A stretch of DNA of 64,000 bases from Microbacterium flavescens (GCF_018588945.1 NZ_JAFIWA010000005.1:186001-250000); one strand, 5' to 3'; shown: positions 36,671 to 46,276, counted from the first letter of the stretch. Notes: generated from the sequence alone by a model not told the origin. Numbers and translations are program-made.

Positions 36671-37396
36671 GTGTCCATCCCGGAGGAAGAGCTGCCCGTG
36701 CCCGCGCGTGTGCGCGAGGTCGCCCGAGGCGCGGAGCTCGTGCCGGTGTGGCGGAACGACTACGGCGGGGTGACCTTCCGCACCGACGACGGCCGCTACA
36801 TCAAGCACGGTCCGCTCAACGCGGAGTCGTCGCTCGCCGGCGAGACCGAACGACTCGAATGGGCGGGCCGCTGGATCCGCGTGCCGCATGTGCTCGACGC
36901 CGGAGCCGACGAGACCGAGGAGTGGCTCGTGACCCGGGCGATCCCCGGAGAGAGCGCGGTGGCGGCGCGCTGGGTTGCCGAGCCGGCGACGGCCGTCCGC
37001 GCGGTCGGCGAGGGTCTGCGAGCCCTCCACGACGCGCTCCCGGTCGACGAGTGTCCGTTCGACTGGTCGGTGCCGTCGCGCATCGCGAATGCGGCGGGTC
37101 GCGGCATCCGAGTCCCCCGCTCTCTGCAGGAGCCGCCGCCGATCGATCGCCTCGTGGTGTGCCACGCGGATGCCTGCTGCCCGAACACGCTCATCGCGGA
37201 CGACGGCCGGTGGCTCGCGCACGTCGACCTGGGGCTGATGGGCGTCGGCGATCGGTGGGGCGACATCGCCGTGGCATCGATGAGCACGGAGTGGAACTAC
37301 GGTCCGGGGTGGGAGGACGCCCTTATCGAGGCCTACGGCGTGGCTCCCGACCGCGAGCGGCTCGCGTACTACCGGGACCTCTGGAACGCGACCTGA
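36671..37396 (+). CDS. Aminoglycoside-phosphotransferase-like kinase
   Basis: A 241-residue kinase-like protein of the APH(3') type. The catalytic loop reads [14 protein letters not shown], where many APH enzymes have HGDxCxPN, and the Mg2+ motif is [17 protein letters not shown]. An ATP-site lysine appears in GRYIKHG. It may phosphorylate an aminoglycoside or a small cell metabolite; resistance cannot be assumed. GTG 36671 is chosen by position after DUF488; no clear ribosome site is seen, so coupling is likely. Confidence 0.8.
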   Translation: MSIPEEELPVPARVREVARGAELVPVWRNDYGGVTFRTDDGRYIKHGPLNAESSLAGETERLEWAGRWIRVPHVLDAGADETEEWLVTRAIPGESAVAARWVAEPATAVRAVGEGLRALHDALPVDECPFDWSVPSRIANAAGRGIRVPRSLQEPPPIDRLVVCHADACCPNTLIADDGRWLAHVDLGLMGVGDRWGDIAVASMSTEWNYGPGWEDALIEAYGVAPDRERLAYYRDLWNAT

Positions 37397-37415
37397 GCCG
37401 GGCGGGCAGGCTCAG
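37393..37415. terminator. Short bidirectional hairpin between convergent genes
   Basis: CTGAGCC (37393-37399) pairs with GGCTCAG (37409-37415) across a nine-base loop. The stem includes the stop codons of both convergent genes. There is no T-run, which is common for actinobacterial terminators, so the call rests on stem and location only. Confidence 0.4.
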
Positions 37416-38518
37416 CCGTCCACGCGCTCCCAGCGATTGCCGCCGGCCTCCCGTGCGCTCGTCATGGCGGCATGGGCGGCGTCGATCAGGTCCACCGCGT
37501 CGAAGCCGACCACGCGGGTGGGCGCCCACCCCACGCTCGCCGACAGTTCGGTCTCGATGGGCTGGTCGGGGGTCACCGTGCCGATGCGCTCCAGCAGGAC
37601 GCGGATGCACTCCCTCACCACACCGTCGGGTCGCGACATGAGCACCAGGAACCCGTACGGCGAGTCCGGGCCGATGTCGGCCTCCACCGGGAACGATGCC
37701 CGCACGTCCGCCGCGAAGCGGGCCATGATGCGCTGCAGTCCCGGCTCGCCCACCGCGACCCGGAGAGGCCCGGTGTCATCGAGCGACAGAGCGAGCATCA
37801 CCCAGTTGCGGTCCTCGGCGGCGGCCGCGCGGGTCAGCCGGTCGCTCACGATATGCGCAAACTCCGTCTGGCCCTTGACGTGAGCCACCGAATCCGCGAA
37901 CCGCGTCAGGAACAGCAGGGTCACCAGCGCACAGGTGAGGTACACGACCTGCCCGACCACCTTGATGTCCGGGAGGACGGTGTGCTGCGTGTTGCCGTCC
38001 GCCAGCAGGGCGGCGGAAACGCTGGCGACGCCGATGACGGGGAGCACGAGCGACACCACGGTCAGCGGAAGAAGCATCCCACCGCCGCGCTCAGGCCGCC
38101 GCAGCAGCTCGACGGCCGACAATGCGGCCATCACGGTGGATCCGAAGTACGCGGCCGAGTAGGCCAGTGAGTGGATCGGCGCCCCCGCCGTGGCGAGCAG
38201 GAGCAGGGCTCCGGCGACCCCCTGGGCCAGCGCGATCCACGATCGTGCGGGGGCAGCGCGCTCCGCCCGCAGCCCGGACCAGACCAGCGCCGGGGCTCCG
38301 AGCATGAGCCCCACTGCGATGTCGTCGATCCAGTCGAGCGTCGTCGCGCCGGCGACGATGACACCGAACGTGCCGATGGTCACGAGGAAGAACACCATCG
38401 ACCAGAGCAGAGTCGACCACGTCGGGCGGTAGAGGAAGCCCAGGCCGAACATGAGCAGCGCGGCGAGGATGGCGAAGACCGCCAGCAGGACCTCGCCTTC
38501 GAGTGCGGACGACGTCAT
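37412..38518 (-). CDS. Membrane protein with a degenerate GGDEF-like domain
   Basis: A 368-residue protein: about seven hydrophobic helices in residues 8-215, then a cytoplasmic domain of about 150 residues whose pattern (HIVSDRLTRA, DSPYGFLVLMS, ETELSASVGWAP, DLIDAAHAAMTSAR) resembles GGDEF domains. The GGDEF signature itself is absent, so it is unlikely to make c-di-GMP. The ATG at 38518 overlaps the histidine kinase stop. It is the last gene of a regulator-kinase-sensor operon and may serve as an accessory sensor. Confidence 0.72.
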   Translation of the reverse strand: MTSSALEGEVLLAVFAILAALLMFGLGFLYRPTWSTLLWSMVFFLVTIGTFGVIVAGATTLDWIDDIAVGLMLGAPALVWSGLRAERAAPARSWIALAQGVAGALLLLATAGAPIHSLAYSAAYFGSTVMAALSAVELLRRPERGGGMLLPLTVVSLVLPVIGVASVSAALLADGNTQHTVLPDIKVVGQVVYLTCALVTLLFLTRFADSVAHVKGQTEFAHIVSDRLTRAAAAEDRNWVMLALSLDDTGPLRVAVGEPGLQRIMARFAADVRASFPVEADIGPDSPYGFLVLMSRPDGVVRECIRVLLERIGTVTPDQPIETELSASVGWAPTRVVGFDAVDLIDAAHAAMTSAREAGGNRWERVDG

Positions 38519-40173
38519 CCGGCCTCCCTCGGAATTCTGGTGGTGACGGTGGTGCCGACTCCCGGTGCGCTCTCGACCTGGATGGAGCCGCCGTGCTGAT
38601 CGACGATGTGGCGCACGATGCGCATACCGAGCCCGGTGCCTGGAATTCCGCTGTCGACGGCGGCGCGCGACCGGAAGAAGTCATCGTAGATGTGCGGCAG
38701 GTCGGCGGGAAGGATCCCGATTCCGCCGTCCGCCACTACGAACTCCGCATCGGCATCGACCGTCCGCGCGGTGACGGTCACCCTGCCGCCTGCGGGCGAG
38801 TACTTCACGGCGTTGCTGAGGAGGTTGTCGACGAGCTGGCGCAGGCGGAAGGCATCCGCCCACACCTCGAGCGGGTCACCGGGGGCGATCTCCAGTGTGA
38901 TGTCGCGCTCCGCCGCGAGCGTCTCGAACGAGTCCACCGAGGCATCGAGGATCTTCCGCAGGTCGGTCACGGCCCATGCATCGCGGCCAGGGTCGGCCAC
39001 CTGCTCGAGAGGTGCGGTGAGAATCGCGGATACGAGCTGCCTCATGCGCTCGCCGGACTCCTCGATGATGCGGATGCGGCGCTGGGCGTCGGCATCGAGG
39101 TCGTCGCGCTCGAGCAGACGGTCCACCTGCCCCAGGATCGCCGTGAGCGGATTGCGCAGCTCGTGCGACACCACCGCGGCGAGCGCGTCGCGGCGCCGTT
39201 GCGCCTGCAGCACATCGGTGAGGTCGCGCACGATCAGCACCGTGCTCGGCTCCTCCTCTCCCTGTGCGGCCTGAGAGCGCGTGGTGACCGCCAGCGCGTG
39301 CCAACGGCCTTCCGGGTCGTACAGCCAGACCTTCTCCTCGTCGAGCGTCTCGCCGCGGGCGGCCCGTGCGAACGTGCGGTCTCGCGTTCGCACGGCGCTT
39401 CCGCGCAGCGAGTCGTACTCGACGGAGTGGGCGGGCTGGGCGGGATCGGCGACGTCGAGCGCATAAAGCTCGCGATAGGCGGCATTCGCAGAGAGGAGCT
39501 CGCCGTCCGGGGAGACCCTCGCGATGCCTATGCTGACGCCGTCCAGCGTGTCGCTGACCCTGCGCTTCTCGATCGAGACCTGGTCGAGCGACGTCGTCGA
39601 CCGCCGCGCCTGCCGTCGGAGGAGGGTGCGGTACGCCCCCGCCTGGCGCGCGGCGTTGTTCACAGTGACGCCGATGAAGGCGAGCGCGAGCAGCGCGATG
39701 AGCACGCGCAGAGCGCTCGCGCGGGACATGTCGTTCACCAGCACCTCGACCAGCGTGACGATGGCCACGACCGCCAGCCCTCCGGCGAGCCGCAGCAGCC
39801 CGAACTGCGTCGCGAGCCACGCGATCGGGAAGACCCAGAGATGCGAGAGCCGCAGTTCGGTGCTGAACGTGAGGAGGCCCACCCACACGATGTCGAGGTA
39901 CGGCAGGGCCGACGGGACGGCCTCCGGCAGGCGTCGCCACGGAACGATGAGCGCGACGACGGTGGTGAGGAAGATGCCGGTCATGCCGATCGCCACCGGC
40001 ACGATGGCCAGGACGCTGGGGTCCAGAACGGCCACGACGACGACGACGATCCCCGTGACGGCGCACAGCGCCAGCTGCCAGATCCAGATCGAACGCACAC
40101 GGGCGTCCGCCTCGGCGAGGTCGAGCGCGGGAGAGCTCAGCCTGACCGGACCGGTCGTTTCCCAGGCCCCCAT
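38515..40173 (-). CDS. Membrane sensor histidine kinase with PAS-like domain
   Basis: A 552-residue kinase with about six N-terminal membrane helices (to residue 190), a PAS-like region (about 205-320; ISPDGELLSAN-type pattern), the H box SHELRNP with H337, the N box NLLSNAVKYSP, the G1 box DGGIGI and the G2 box GTGLGM. It should phosphorylate the response regulator encoded nine bases upstream. The signal is unknown. Confidence 0.92.
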   Translation of the reverse strand: MGAWETTGPVRLSSPALDLAEADARVRSIWIWQLALCAVTGIVVVVVAVLDPSVLAIVPVAIGMTGIFLTTVVALIVPWRRLPEAVPSALPYLDIVWVGLLTFSTELRLSHLWVFPIAWLATQFGLLRLAGGLAVVAIVTLVEVLVNDMSRASALRVLIALLALAFIGVTVNNAARQAGAYRTLLRRQARRSTTSLDQVSIEKRRVSDTLDGVSIGIARVSPDGELLSANAAYRELYALDVADPAQPAHSVEYDSLRGSAVRTRDRTFARAARGETLDEEKVWLYDPEGRWHALAVTTRSQAAQGEEEPSTVLIVRDLTDVLQAQRRRDALAAVVSHELRNPLTAILGQVDRLLERDDLDADAQRRIRIIEESGERMRQLVSAILTAPLEQVADPGRDAWAVTDLRKILDASVDSFETLAAERDITLEIAPGDPLEVWADAFRLRQLVDNLLSNAVKYSPAGGRVTVTARTVDADAEFVVADGGIGILPADLPHIYDDFFRSRAAVDSGIPGTGLGMRIVRHIVDQHGGSIQVESAPGVGTTVTTRIPREAG

Positions 40174-40182
40174 GGCCGCAGT

Positions 40183-40941
40183 CTAAGCCGAGTCTACCTC
40201 GGTGAGCCGATATCCCACTCCCCGCACGGTCTCGATGTAGCGCGGAGCCAGCGAGTCCTCGGCGAGCTTGCGCCGGAGGTTGGCGATGTGCGTCTCCATG
40301 GTCCGCAGATCCACGTCGGTGATCGGCGCGGCGTCCTGACGGTCGCCCCGCACCACCATCACCAGGTCGCTCTTCGCCCGCACCCGTCGCCCGGTCTGGA
40401 GAAGGGCCACGAGGATGTCGAACTCGGTCCGCGTGAGGCCCACTTCGACTCCGGCGCGCCGGACCACGCGGGTCGAGCGGTCGACGACGAGGTCGTGATG
40501 CTGCAGCACCGCGTCGGCATCGTCTTCGGTCCGTGCCGCAGAGGCCGATGGGGCTTCGGTTTCGCGGACGCGCCGGAGCACCGAGTCGATGCGGGCCCGG
40601 AACTCGCGGGCGCGGAACGGCTTGGCGACGAAGTCGTCTGCTCCCGCCGAAAGCGCCAGGACCGCGTCGGCCTCATCGGTGAGCGCGGACACGACGATGA
40701 TGTGCGTCGAGCTGCGCGCGCGGATGCGGCGTGTGGCTTCCAGCCCGTCGATCCCCGGCATGTTGATGTCGACGGTCGTGATCAGGGGATTGTGCTCGAC
40801 GACCGCCCGCACCCCGTCCGCGCCGTTGTCGACGGCGATCGTGTGCAGCCCCGCCCCATCCAGGATGTCGACCAGCAGCTCGCGGACGATCTCATCGTCC
40901 TCGATGACCACCGCGGTGGACGGCGTGACGCCGACGTTCAT
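40183..40941 (-). CDS. OmpR/PhoB-type response regulator
   Basis: A 252-residue regulator: a receiver domain with acidic pocket EDD near residue 15, phosphoacceptor D58 in TTVDINMPG and the KPF lysine near 107, followed by a winged-helix DNA-binding domain ending in RYIETVRGVGYRL. The linker is unusually long and Ala/Asp-rich (about residues 120-145). ATG 40941 has GAGGAG upstream, and a TATAAC -10-like box lies about 30 bases before the start, so this is the operon promoter. Confidence 0.93.
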   Translation of the reverse strand: MNVGVTPSTAVVIEDDEIVRELLVDILDGAGLHTIAVDNGADGVRAVVEHNPLITTVDINMPGIDGLEATRRIRARSSTHIIVVSALTDEADAVLALSAGADDFVAKPFRAREFRARIDSVLRRVRETEAPSASAARTEDDADAVLQHHDLVVDRSTRVVRRAGVEVGLTRTEFDILVALLQTGRRVRAKSDLVMVVRGDRQDAAPITDVDLRTMETHIANLRRKLAEDSLAPRYIETVRGVGYRLTEVDSA

Positions 40942-41071
40942 CGTGACTCCTCAACGCTCGCCTCGATTCCGTTATACACCGCCGAAAGGAGCCCGTAGCG
41001 CGCACGGCCGGTCGATGCCAGCATGGATCGGGGCGGGGACGCCCCGATCGATCGGAGCTCTGAAACGCGAC

Positions 41072-41584
41072 ATGTCCGACCGCAGCGACATCACGGGGAC
41101 CGTCACCGACATCGACGGCGATCCGAACCTCGTTCTCACCCGCACTTTCCCGATGCGCGCCGCCGAGTTGTGGCGCGAGCTCACCGAGTCCGCCCGCCTC
41201 GAGAAGTGGATCGGCCGCTGGGAGGGCGACCCGAAGACCGGGCGCATCGCGTTCTTCATGACCGCCGAGGACGAGGATGTGCCGCCCGAGGAGTACACGA
41301 TCCTCGAGTGCGATCCTCCGCGCCGCTTCGCCGGCGACACCTCGGCTGAGACAGGATCGTGGCACCTGTGGTTCGAGCTCGTCGAGAAGGGGGAGGCGAC
41401 CCTCCTGGTGTTCGGCCAGCGTCTCAATCCCGGCGAGGTCGTCGGGTCGATCGGGCCCGGCTGGGAGTACTACCTCGACCGGCTGGTGGCGGTGACGAAG
41501 GGGCGGGATGCCTCGACCGTGCCGTGGAACGCCTATTTCCCGGCCATGCAGCCGGCGTACCGCTCGCTGGTCGCCGCCGGCTGA
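41072..41584 (+). CDS. SRPBCC-domain protein (AHSA1-like)
   Basis: A 170-residue START-like protein with the pattern LVLTRTFPMRAAELWRELT, then RLEKWIGRW, and a C-terminal long helix that includes GWEYYLDRLVA. Members bind hydrophobic ligands or act as stress-related co-chaperone-like proteins; the ligand is unknown. It is transcribed divergently from the two-component operon, with a 130-base shared upstream region. Confidence 0.85.
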   Translation: MSDRSDITGTVTDIDGDPNLVLTRTFPMRAAELWRELTESARLEKWIGRWEGDPKTGRIAFFMTAEDEDVPPEEYTILECDPPRRFAGDTSAETGSWHLWFELVEKGEATLLVFGQRLNPGEVVGSIGPGWEYYLDRLVAVTKGRDASTVPWNAYFPAMQPAYRSLVAAG

Positions 41585-41599
41585 CCGCGGGCAGACGCG

Positions 41600-42391
41600 T
41601 CAGACGCCCGGACCGAGGATGAAGTTCCAGGTGCCGGCCGCGAGCGCCGCCGCCGTCGCCACCGCGGCGATCGCGAGGCCGGCTCCCATGAGCGCCCACT
41701 CGGCGCCGCCGAACGGCGAGTCGCGGGCCCACGTGCGCTGCCCGGGTGCTCCGAACCCACGCGCCTCCATGGCCGTCGCGAGCTTCGAGCCCCGCCGGAT
41801 CGACAGCACGAGGAGAGCGAACGCCATCCCCACGAACCGCCGCAGGCGCCCGCGGTCTGCGACGCCGCGCGCGCGGCGGGCGAGCTCGAGCGCGCGCCAG
41901 TCGTCGAGGAAGAGGCCGACCATGCGCAGGCCCGCGAGCGCGCCGAGCACGAAGCGCGCCGGCAGCCGCAGCACCTGACCCAGGCCGTCCGCGAGATCGG
42001 TGGGATCCACGGTTGCGAACAGCACGACCGAGGGCAGCGCGATGGCGAGCACGCGGATCGTCGTGGCGAGTGCGAGCACGAGCGAGCCCTCGCTCACGGT
42101 GACGAACAGCCAGTCCGCGTAGACCTCGCCGCTCGTGCGTCCATAGAGGGCGATGGTCACGCCGGTGAGCGGCGCGAGAGCCCACACGATCCAGGTGCGC
42201 GCCCAGAACTCGCGCCTGCCGAGCCCCGCGAGCGGCATCAGCAGCAGCTCGAGGACGAGCGCGACGCTCGCCGACACCACGTCGAGGGTGAGCACCAGCG
42301 GGATGGTGATCAGTGCCGCGGCGCCGAGCTTCGCGACGGGATTGACGCGCGACATCCGTCCCATCCGCGCGTGCGCGTCGAGGAGCGTCAT
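41600..42391 (-). CDS. ykoC: ECF transporter transmembrane (T) component
   Basis: A 263-residue membrane protein of the CbiQ/EcfT family with about five helices and the two Ala-Arg-Gly coupling motifs seen as ARRARG and AMEARG, which contact the ATPase. It overlaps the ATPase gene (ATGA) and completes a YkoEDC set for uptake of a thiamine precursor, with control by the TPP riboswitch upstream of ykoE. Confidence 0.9.
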   Translation of the reverse strand: MTLLDAHARMGRMSRVNPVAKLGAAALITIPLVLTLDVVSASVALVLELLLMPLAGLGRREFWARTWIVWALAPLTGVTIALYGRTSGEVYADWLFVTVSEGSLVLALATTIRVLAIALPSVVLFATVDPTDLADGLGQVLRLPARFVLGALAGLRMVGLFLDDWRALELARRARGVADRGRLRRFVGMAFALLVLSIRRGSKLATAMEARGFGAPGQRTWARDSPFGGAEWALMGAGLAIAAVATAAALAAGTWNFILGPGV

Positions 42392-43845
42392 CGCGGCGCT
42401 CCGAGCTCGAGCCGCTCCGCATGCAGCGCCTGCACGACGTCGAGGTCATGGGTGATGGCGACGATGGCCGAGCCCTCGTCGCGCAGCCGGGCCAGCAGGG
42501 CGACGAGCTCGGCCCACGTGCGCGCGTCCTGCCCGAACGTCGGCTCGTCGAGGACGAGCACACGCGGCGCCGTGGCCAGGGCGGCGGCGACCGTGAGGCG
42601 CCGCTTCTCGCCACCCGAGAGCGTGTACGGGTTCGCGAGCGCGAGAGGAGCGAGCCGCAGCCGCTCCAGCAGCTCGTCCACCCGGCGAGCCGTCTCCGCC
42701 GGCGGCAGCCCGAGGGCATGCGGCCCGATCTCGAGCTCGCCTCGGACGGTCTTGGCGAGCAACTGGTGCTCCGGATCCTGGAACACCGTCCCGATGCGCG
42801 TGAGGAGCTGACGCGAGCTCCAGCGAATGGGGGTCTCCCCCGCGCCGGCGGCGAGCGCGGGCGTGGCGAGGAGGGTGCCGGATGCCGGGGCCAGCAGTCC
42901 CGCGAGCGTCAGGCCGAGCGTCGACTTGCCCGCGCCGTTCGGCCCCGTTACGGCCAGCGCCGCACCGGCGCGGACGACTGCCGAGACGCCGGAGGCGACC
43001 GGATGCCCCGAAACGCGTTCCACCGCGAGGTCGGCCGCCCTCAGCAGCGTCTCGCCCGGCGCGGACGCCGGAGCAGGCGGATGGGCCGGCGGCAGTCCCG
43101 GCACCCAGACGCCGCGTGCGGCGAGCGACGTACCCTCGCGTCCGAGCACGTCGTGCGGTGCGCCGTCGGCGATGACGCCGCCGTCGCCGAGCACGATCAC
43201 CCGGGAGACGACCGGCAGCCACACCTCGACCCGGTGCTCGACGACGACGAGCGTCGCCGGGTGGCGTTCGAGGAGTCCGGTGACGGCGTCGCGCACCTCC
43301 GCCACCCCGGCGGGGTCGAGGTTCGCGGTCGGCTCGTCGAGCAGGAGCAGTCCGGGCTGCATCGCCAGCAGCCCGGCCAGCGCCAGCCGCTGCTTCTGAC
43401 CACCCGACAGCGCTTTCGTGGGGCGGTCGAGGGGGACGTCCAGGCCGACGGCATCGAGAGCCTCACGCACCCGCGGCCAGATCCGGTCTCGGGGCACGCC
43501 GAGGTTCTCGCAGCCGAACGCGACGTCGTCGCCCACCCGGGAGAGGATCACCTGGGCGTCGGGGTCCTGCAGCACGAGTCCCGCACGGCCGCGCGCCTGG
43601 CCCGCGGGCGCGCCGTCGATCAGGAGGCTCCCCTCCTGCTCGCCCTCCTCGTCGCCGCCCAGCACGCCGGCGAGCCCGTGCAGCAGGGTCGACTTGCCCG
43701 AGCCGGAAGCCCCCAGCAGCAGGACGCGCTCACCGGGCTCGATGCGGAACGAGGCATCCCGCACCGCCCACGCGTTGCGCGACGCGTGACGCCAGCCCCA
43801 GCCGCGCGCCTCGACCGCAGCGGGCGCGGGCGCCACCTCCGTCAC
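42388..43845 (-). CDS. ykoD: ECF transporter double ATPase component
   Basis: A 485-residue protein with two complete ABC ATPase domains in one chain: Walker A GASGSGKST (about 50) and GPNGAGKST (about 305), signatures LSGGQKQR and LSGGEKRR, Walker B LLLLDEPTAN and [10 protein letters not shown]. It energises the ECF transporter formed with YkoC and YkoE. A GTG start at 43845 lies three bases after the ykoE stop. Confidence 0.93.
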   Translation of the reverse strand: MTEVAPAPAAVEARGWGWRHASRNAWAVRDASFRIEPGERVLLLGASGSGKSTLLHGLAGVLGGDEEGEQEGSLLIDGAPAGQARGRAGLVLQDPDAQVILSRVGDDVAFGCENLGVPRDRIWPRVREALDAVGLDVPLDRPTKALSGGQKQRLALAGLLAMQPGLLLLDEPTANLDPAGVAEVRDAVTGLLERHPATLVVVEHRVEVWLPVVSRVIVLGDGGVIADGAPHDVLGREGTSLAARGVWVPGLPPAHPPAPASAPGETLLRAADLAVERVSGHPVASGVSAVVRAGAALAVTGPNGAGKSTLGLTLAGLLAPASGTLLATPALAAGAGETPIRWSSRQLLTRIGTVFQDPEHQLLAKTVRGELEIGPHALGLPPAETARRVDELLERLRLAPLALANPYTLSGGEKRRLTVAAALATAPRVLVLDEPTFGQDARTWAELVALLARLRDEGSAIVAITHDLDVVQALHAERLELGAPR

Positions 43846-43848
43846 GGG

Positions 43849-44496
43849 TCAGACGCGAGCGCGCGCTTCGCGCCCGGAGGCGAAGCGATTGAGCGCCCCC
43901 GTCGCCGCGAGCCCGCGCGCGATGAACCACGACAGCGCGCCGGCGATGACCGCGCCCGAGATCGACGTGCTGACGAGGTACACGACGACGAACGGCAGGT
44001 CGGCGCCGGCATACCAGAGCAGCAGGTTGTTGACGCCACCGGCGAGGGCGGCGCCGATCCCCGCGAGGATCGCGACGGGCAGCGACCAGCGGCGGTAGAA
44101 GAACAGCAGGAACACCAGCTCCGCGCCGAGGCCCTGGATGAGACCGGCTTCGAGCGTGAGGAACGCGCCCCACGTGTTGCCGATCAGCGTCAGCGCGGAC
44201 ACGCCGGCGGCCACCACTTCGGTGAACACGGCCGCGCCGGGCTTGCGGATGATGAGCGCGCCGAGCACCCCCGCGAACAGCCAGGGACCGTCGAGCAGAC
44301 CCTGCAGGCCGGGCCAGAGCGGCTCGAGCAGCGCGCTCGGACCGCGGTAGGCGACGTTCCACAGCAGGAAGACGAGTCCCGAGGCGACGCCGATGACACT
44401 GGCGACGACGATATCGACGACACGCCAGCGGTACGGGTTCGCCGGTGGCGACGTGGGTGCCTGCGTGGCCGTGGGAACAGACGTGGACGCGTGCAT
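43849..44496 (-). CDS. ykoE: ECF transporter substrate-binding (S) component for a thiamine precursor
   Basis: A 215-residue YkoE-family membrane protein with about six helices after a short Thr/Pro-rich N-terminus. YRWRVVDIVVASVIGVASG and GPSALLEPLWPGLQGL fit the family. YkoE is thought to bind hydroxymethylpyrimidine or a related thiamine precursor. ATG 44496 is preceded by AGGAG inside the 3' end of a TPP riboswitch, so translation start should be masked when thiamine pyrophosphate is abundant. Confidence 0.92.
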   Translation of the reverse strand: MHASTSVPTATQAPTSPPANPYRWRVVDIVVASVIGVASGLVFLLWNVAYRGPSALLEPLWPGLQGLLDGPWLFAGVLGALIIRKPGAAVFTEVVAAGVSALTLIGNTWGAFLTLEAGLIQGLGAELVFLLFFYRRWSLPVAILAGIGAALAGGVNNLLLWYAGADLPFVVVYLVSTSISGAVIAGALSWFIARGLAATGALNRFASGREARARV

Positions 44497-44505
44497 TCTT
44501 TCTCC

Positions 44506-44607
44506 TCCCTGCGCCGGCATGATCCGGATCAGGTTCGACGGTCGAAGCGTGGATCGCTTCCTCTCAGCCCGGCTCACCGGACTCCCGTGGTTGTGCGAAA
44601 GAGTATA
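44506..44607 (-). promoter_or_regulatory. TPP riboswitch (THI element) with promoter, upstream of ykoEDC
   Basis: Read on the minus strand, the conserved blocks of the THI-box aptamer appear in order: the CCACGGGAG closing strand (about 44583-44590), GGGCTGAGAGG, and the 3' core ACCTGATCCGGATCATGCC running into GGCGCAGGGA (to about 44506). A TATACT -10 (44602-44607) sits about seven bases before the aptamer. The ribosome site of ykoE follows within ten bases, so control is probably at translation initiation. Confidence 0.93.
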
Positions 44608-44634
44608 CGCGGCGCGGCCCCGTATTCTGAGCGG

Positions 44635-46266
44635 GTGACTCTTGACGACACCCCCGCCCCCACGCGCCGTTCGCGCGCGAGGACGGGTGCGTTCGCGGTC
44701 ACACCAGCGGGGACGGATGCCTCGGACGGCACCCTCACGCTGGACCACGCCTCCACTGCCGCGGCGCCGACGCCCACGAGCTCGATCGCAGCGCCGTCGG
44801 CGGATGCCGCCGAGCCCGCGACCCAGCCCACGCTCACGGCCACCACCCCACTCGGCCCGGTCGCAGCCCCGGCCGGAGGACCTGCGCCGGCGCCGTCGAC
44901 CGATACTGACACCGGCGCGCCGGCCGCGACTCCGACGGCGCTCACCTGGGTGGACGAACGCGCGGTGGCGGCTCCTCCCGCTCCGATGAACCTGTCCGCC
45001 GCGGCGACGTCGTACATCCCCGTCGAGAACGATCTCCTCGCCCACGTCCCGCGCCGCTCGCCGTTGCGGGCGGGCGTCCTCGTCCCCGCGTCGATCATCG
45101 CGAGCCTGGTCGGCGCCTACGCCGCCACGACGCTGCTGTGGCCGCTGCACGCGGTCGAGCCGACCGTGGCAGCCGTGCAGGTGCAGTCCGTCGCCGCCCC
45201 GGCGACCGAGCTTCCCTGGCCGGAGGAAGGCAGCGCGGCCGTCGCCGTCGGCGGAATGGCCGGGCACGCGGCATCCGCTTCAGACGCCGAATCGATCGCG
45301 AGCATCACCAAGGTCGTCACCGCACTCGTCGTGCTCGACGAGCTGCCGCTCGCGGTGGGTGAACAGGGTCCCGACTACCGCTTCGGCTACGGCGACATGC
45401 TGACGTACTGGGAGTACCGCGCACGCGGCGAGTCGGCGCTCGACGTGCCCGTCGACGGCACCCTCACCGAGTACCAGATGCTCGAGGGCATGCTCATCGG
45501 ATCGGCGAACAACTACGCCGACCGGCTGGCGAGCGGGCTGTTCCCGTCCGACGCCGTGTACGCCGATGCCGCGATGACCTGGCTCGAGACGCACGGCGTG
45601 TCCGGGGTGCGGATCGTCGAGCCGACGGGGATCGATTCGCGCAACAAGGCCACCCCCGAGGCGCTCATCGTCCTCGCGCAGAAGGCGCTGGCGAACCCCG
45701 TGATCGCCGAGATCGTCTCACAGGGGACGGTCGACCTGCCCGGGGCGGGCAAGGTCGAGAACACCAACGGGCTGCTCGCCGACCCCGGCGTCGTCGGCAT
45801 CAAGACCGGAACGCTCGACACCTGGAACCTCCTCTCGGCGAAGGACGTGACGATCGGCGAGACGCCCGTCCGGCTGTACGCCTCGGTGCTCGGCCAGCCC
45901 GACGACGCCGCCCGGCTCGACGCGTCGCGCGCGCTCTACGACCGGCTCGAGGAGGAGCTGCAGCTCGATCCGTCGGTGGCCGCGGGCACGCTCGCCGGCA
46001 CGGTCGACACGGACTGGGGCGACACCGCCCGCATCGTGGTCGCCGCCGACGCGTCAGTGGTGCTCTGGAACGGCGGCTCGGGAGCGGTCACGCCCACCTA
46101 CGACCTGGGCGAGGCGCGCGAGGACGGCGACACCGTCGGCTCGCTGACGGTCGAAGGGCCGTTGGATGCCGCCACCGTCGACCTGCGGCTGGACGGCGAC
46201 ATCGACGACCCGAGCCCCTGGTGGCGCCTGACCCACCCCCTCGAGCTGTTCGGCCTCACCGACTGA
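44635..46266 (+). CDS. D-alanyl-D-alanine carboxypeptidase (membrane-anchored penicillin-binding protein)
   Basis: The 543-residue protein has a 145-residue Ala/Pro/Thr-rich cytoplasmic part, one membrane helix (about 145-170) and a peptidase S11 domain outside the cell. The active-site motifs are S223-ITK, S290-AN and K390-TG. It should trim the terminal D-Ala of peptidoglycan stem peptides. A leaderless GTG start is likely: TATTCT (44623-44628) is six bases before it. The unusually long disordered cytoplasmic N-terminus is not typical of the family. Confidence 0.9.
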   Translation: MTLDDTPAPTRRSRARTGAFAVTPAGTDASDGTLTLDHASTAAAPTPTSSIAAPSADAAEPATQPTLTATTPLGPVAAPAGGPAPAPSTDTDTGAPAATPTALTWVDERAVAAPPAPMNLSAAATSYIPVENDLLAHVPRRSPLRAGVLVPASIIASLVGAYAATTLLWPLHAVEPTVAAVQVQSVAAPATELPWPEEGSAAVAVGGMAGHAASASDAESIASITKVVTALVVLDELPLAVGEQGPDYRFGYGDMLTYWEYRARGESALDVPVDGTLTEYQMLEGMLIGSANNYADRLASGLFPSDAVYADAAMTWLETHGVSGVRIVEPTGIDSRNKATPEALIVLAQKALANPVIAEIVSQGTVDLPGAGKVENTNGLLADPGVVGIKTGTLDTWNLLSAKDVTIGETPVRLYASVLGQPDDAARLDASRALYDRLEEELQLDPSVAAGTLAGTVDTDWGDTARIVVAADASVVLWNGGSGAVTPTYDLGEAREDGDTVGSLTVEGPLDAATVDLRLDGDIDDPSPWWRLTHPLELFGLTD

Positions 46267-46276
46267 CCCCGCCCGC

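Noticed and set aside
36671..37396. Aminoglycoside resistance gene call
   Set aside because: The catalytic loop is APH-like, but with HAD in place of HGD and without a resistance context the substrate cannot be claimed.
37412..38518. Diguanylate cyclase call
   Set aside because: The GGDEF signature is absent, so only a degenerate domain is reported.
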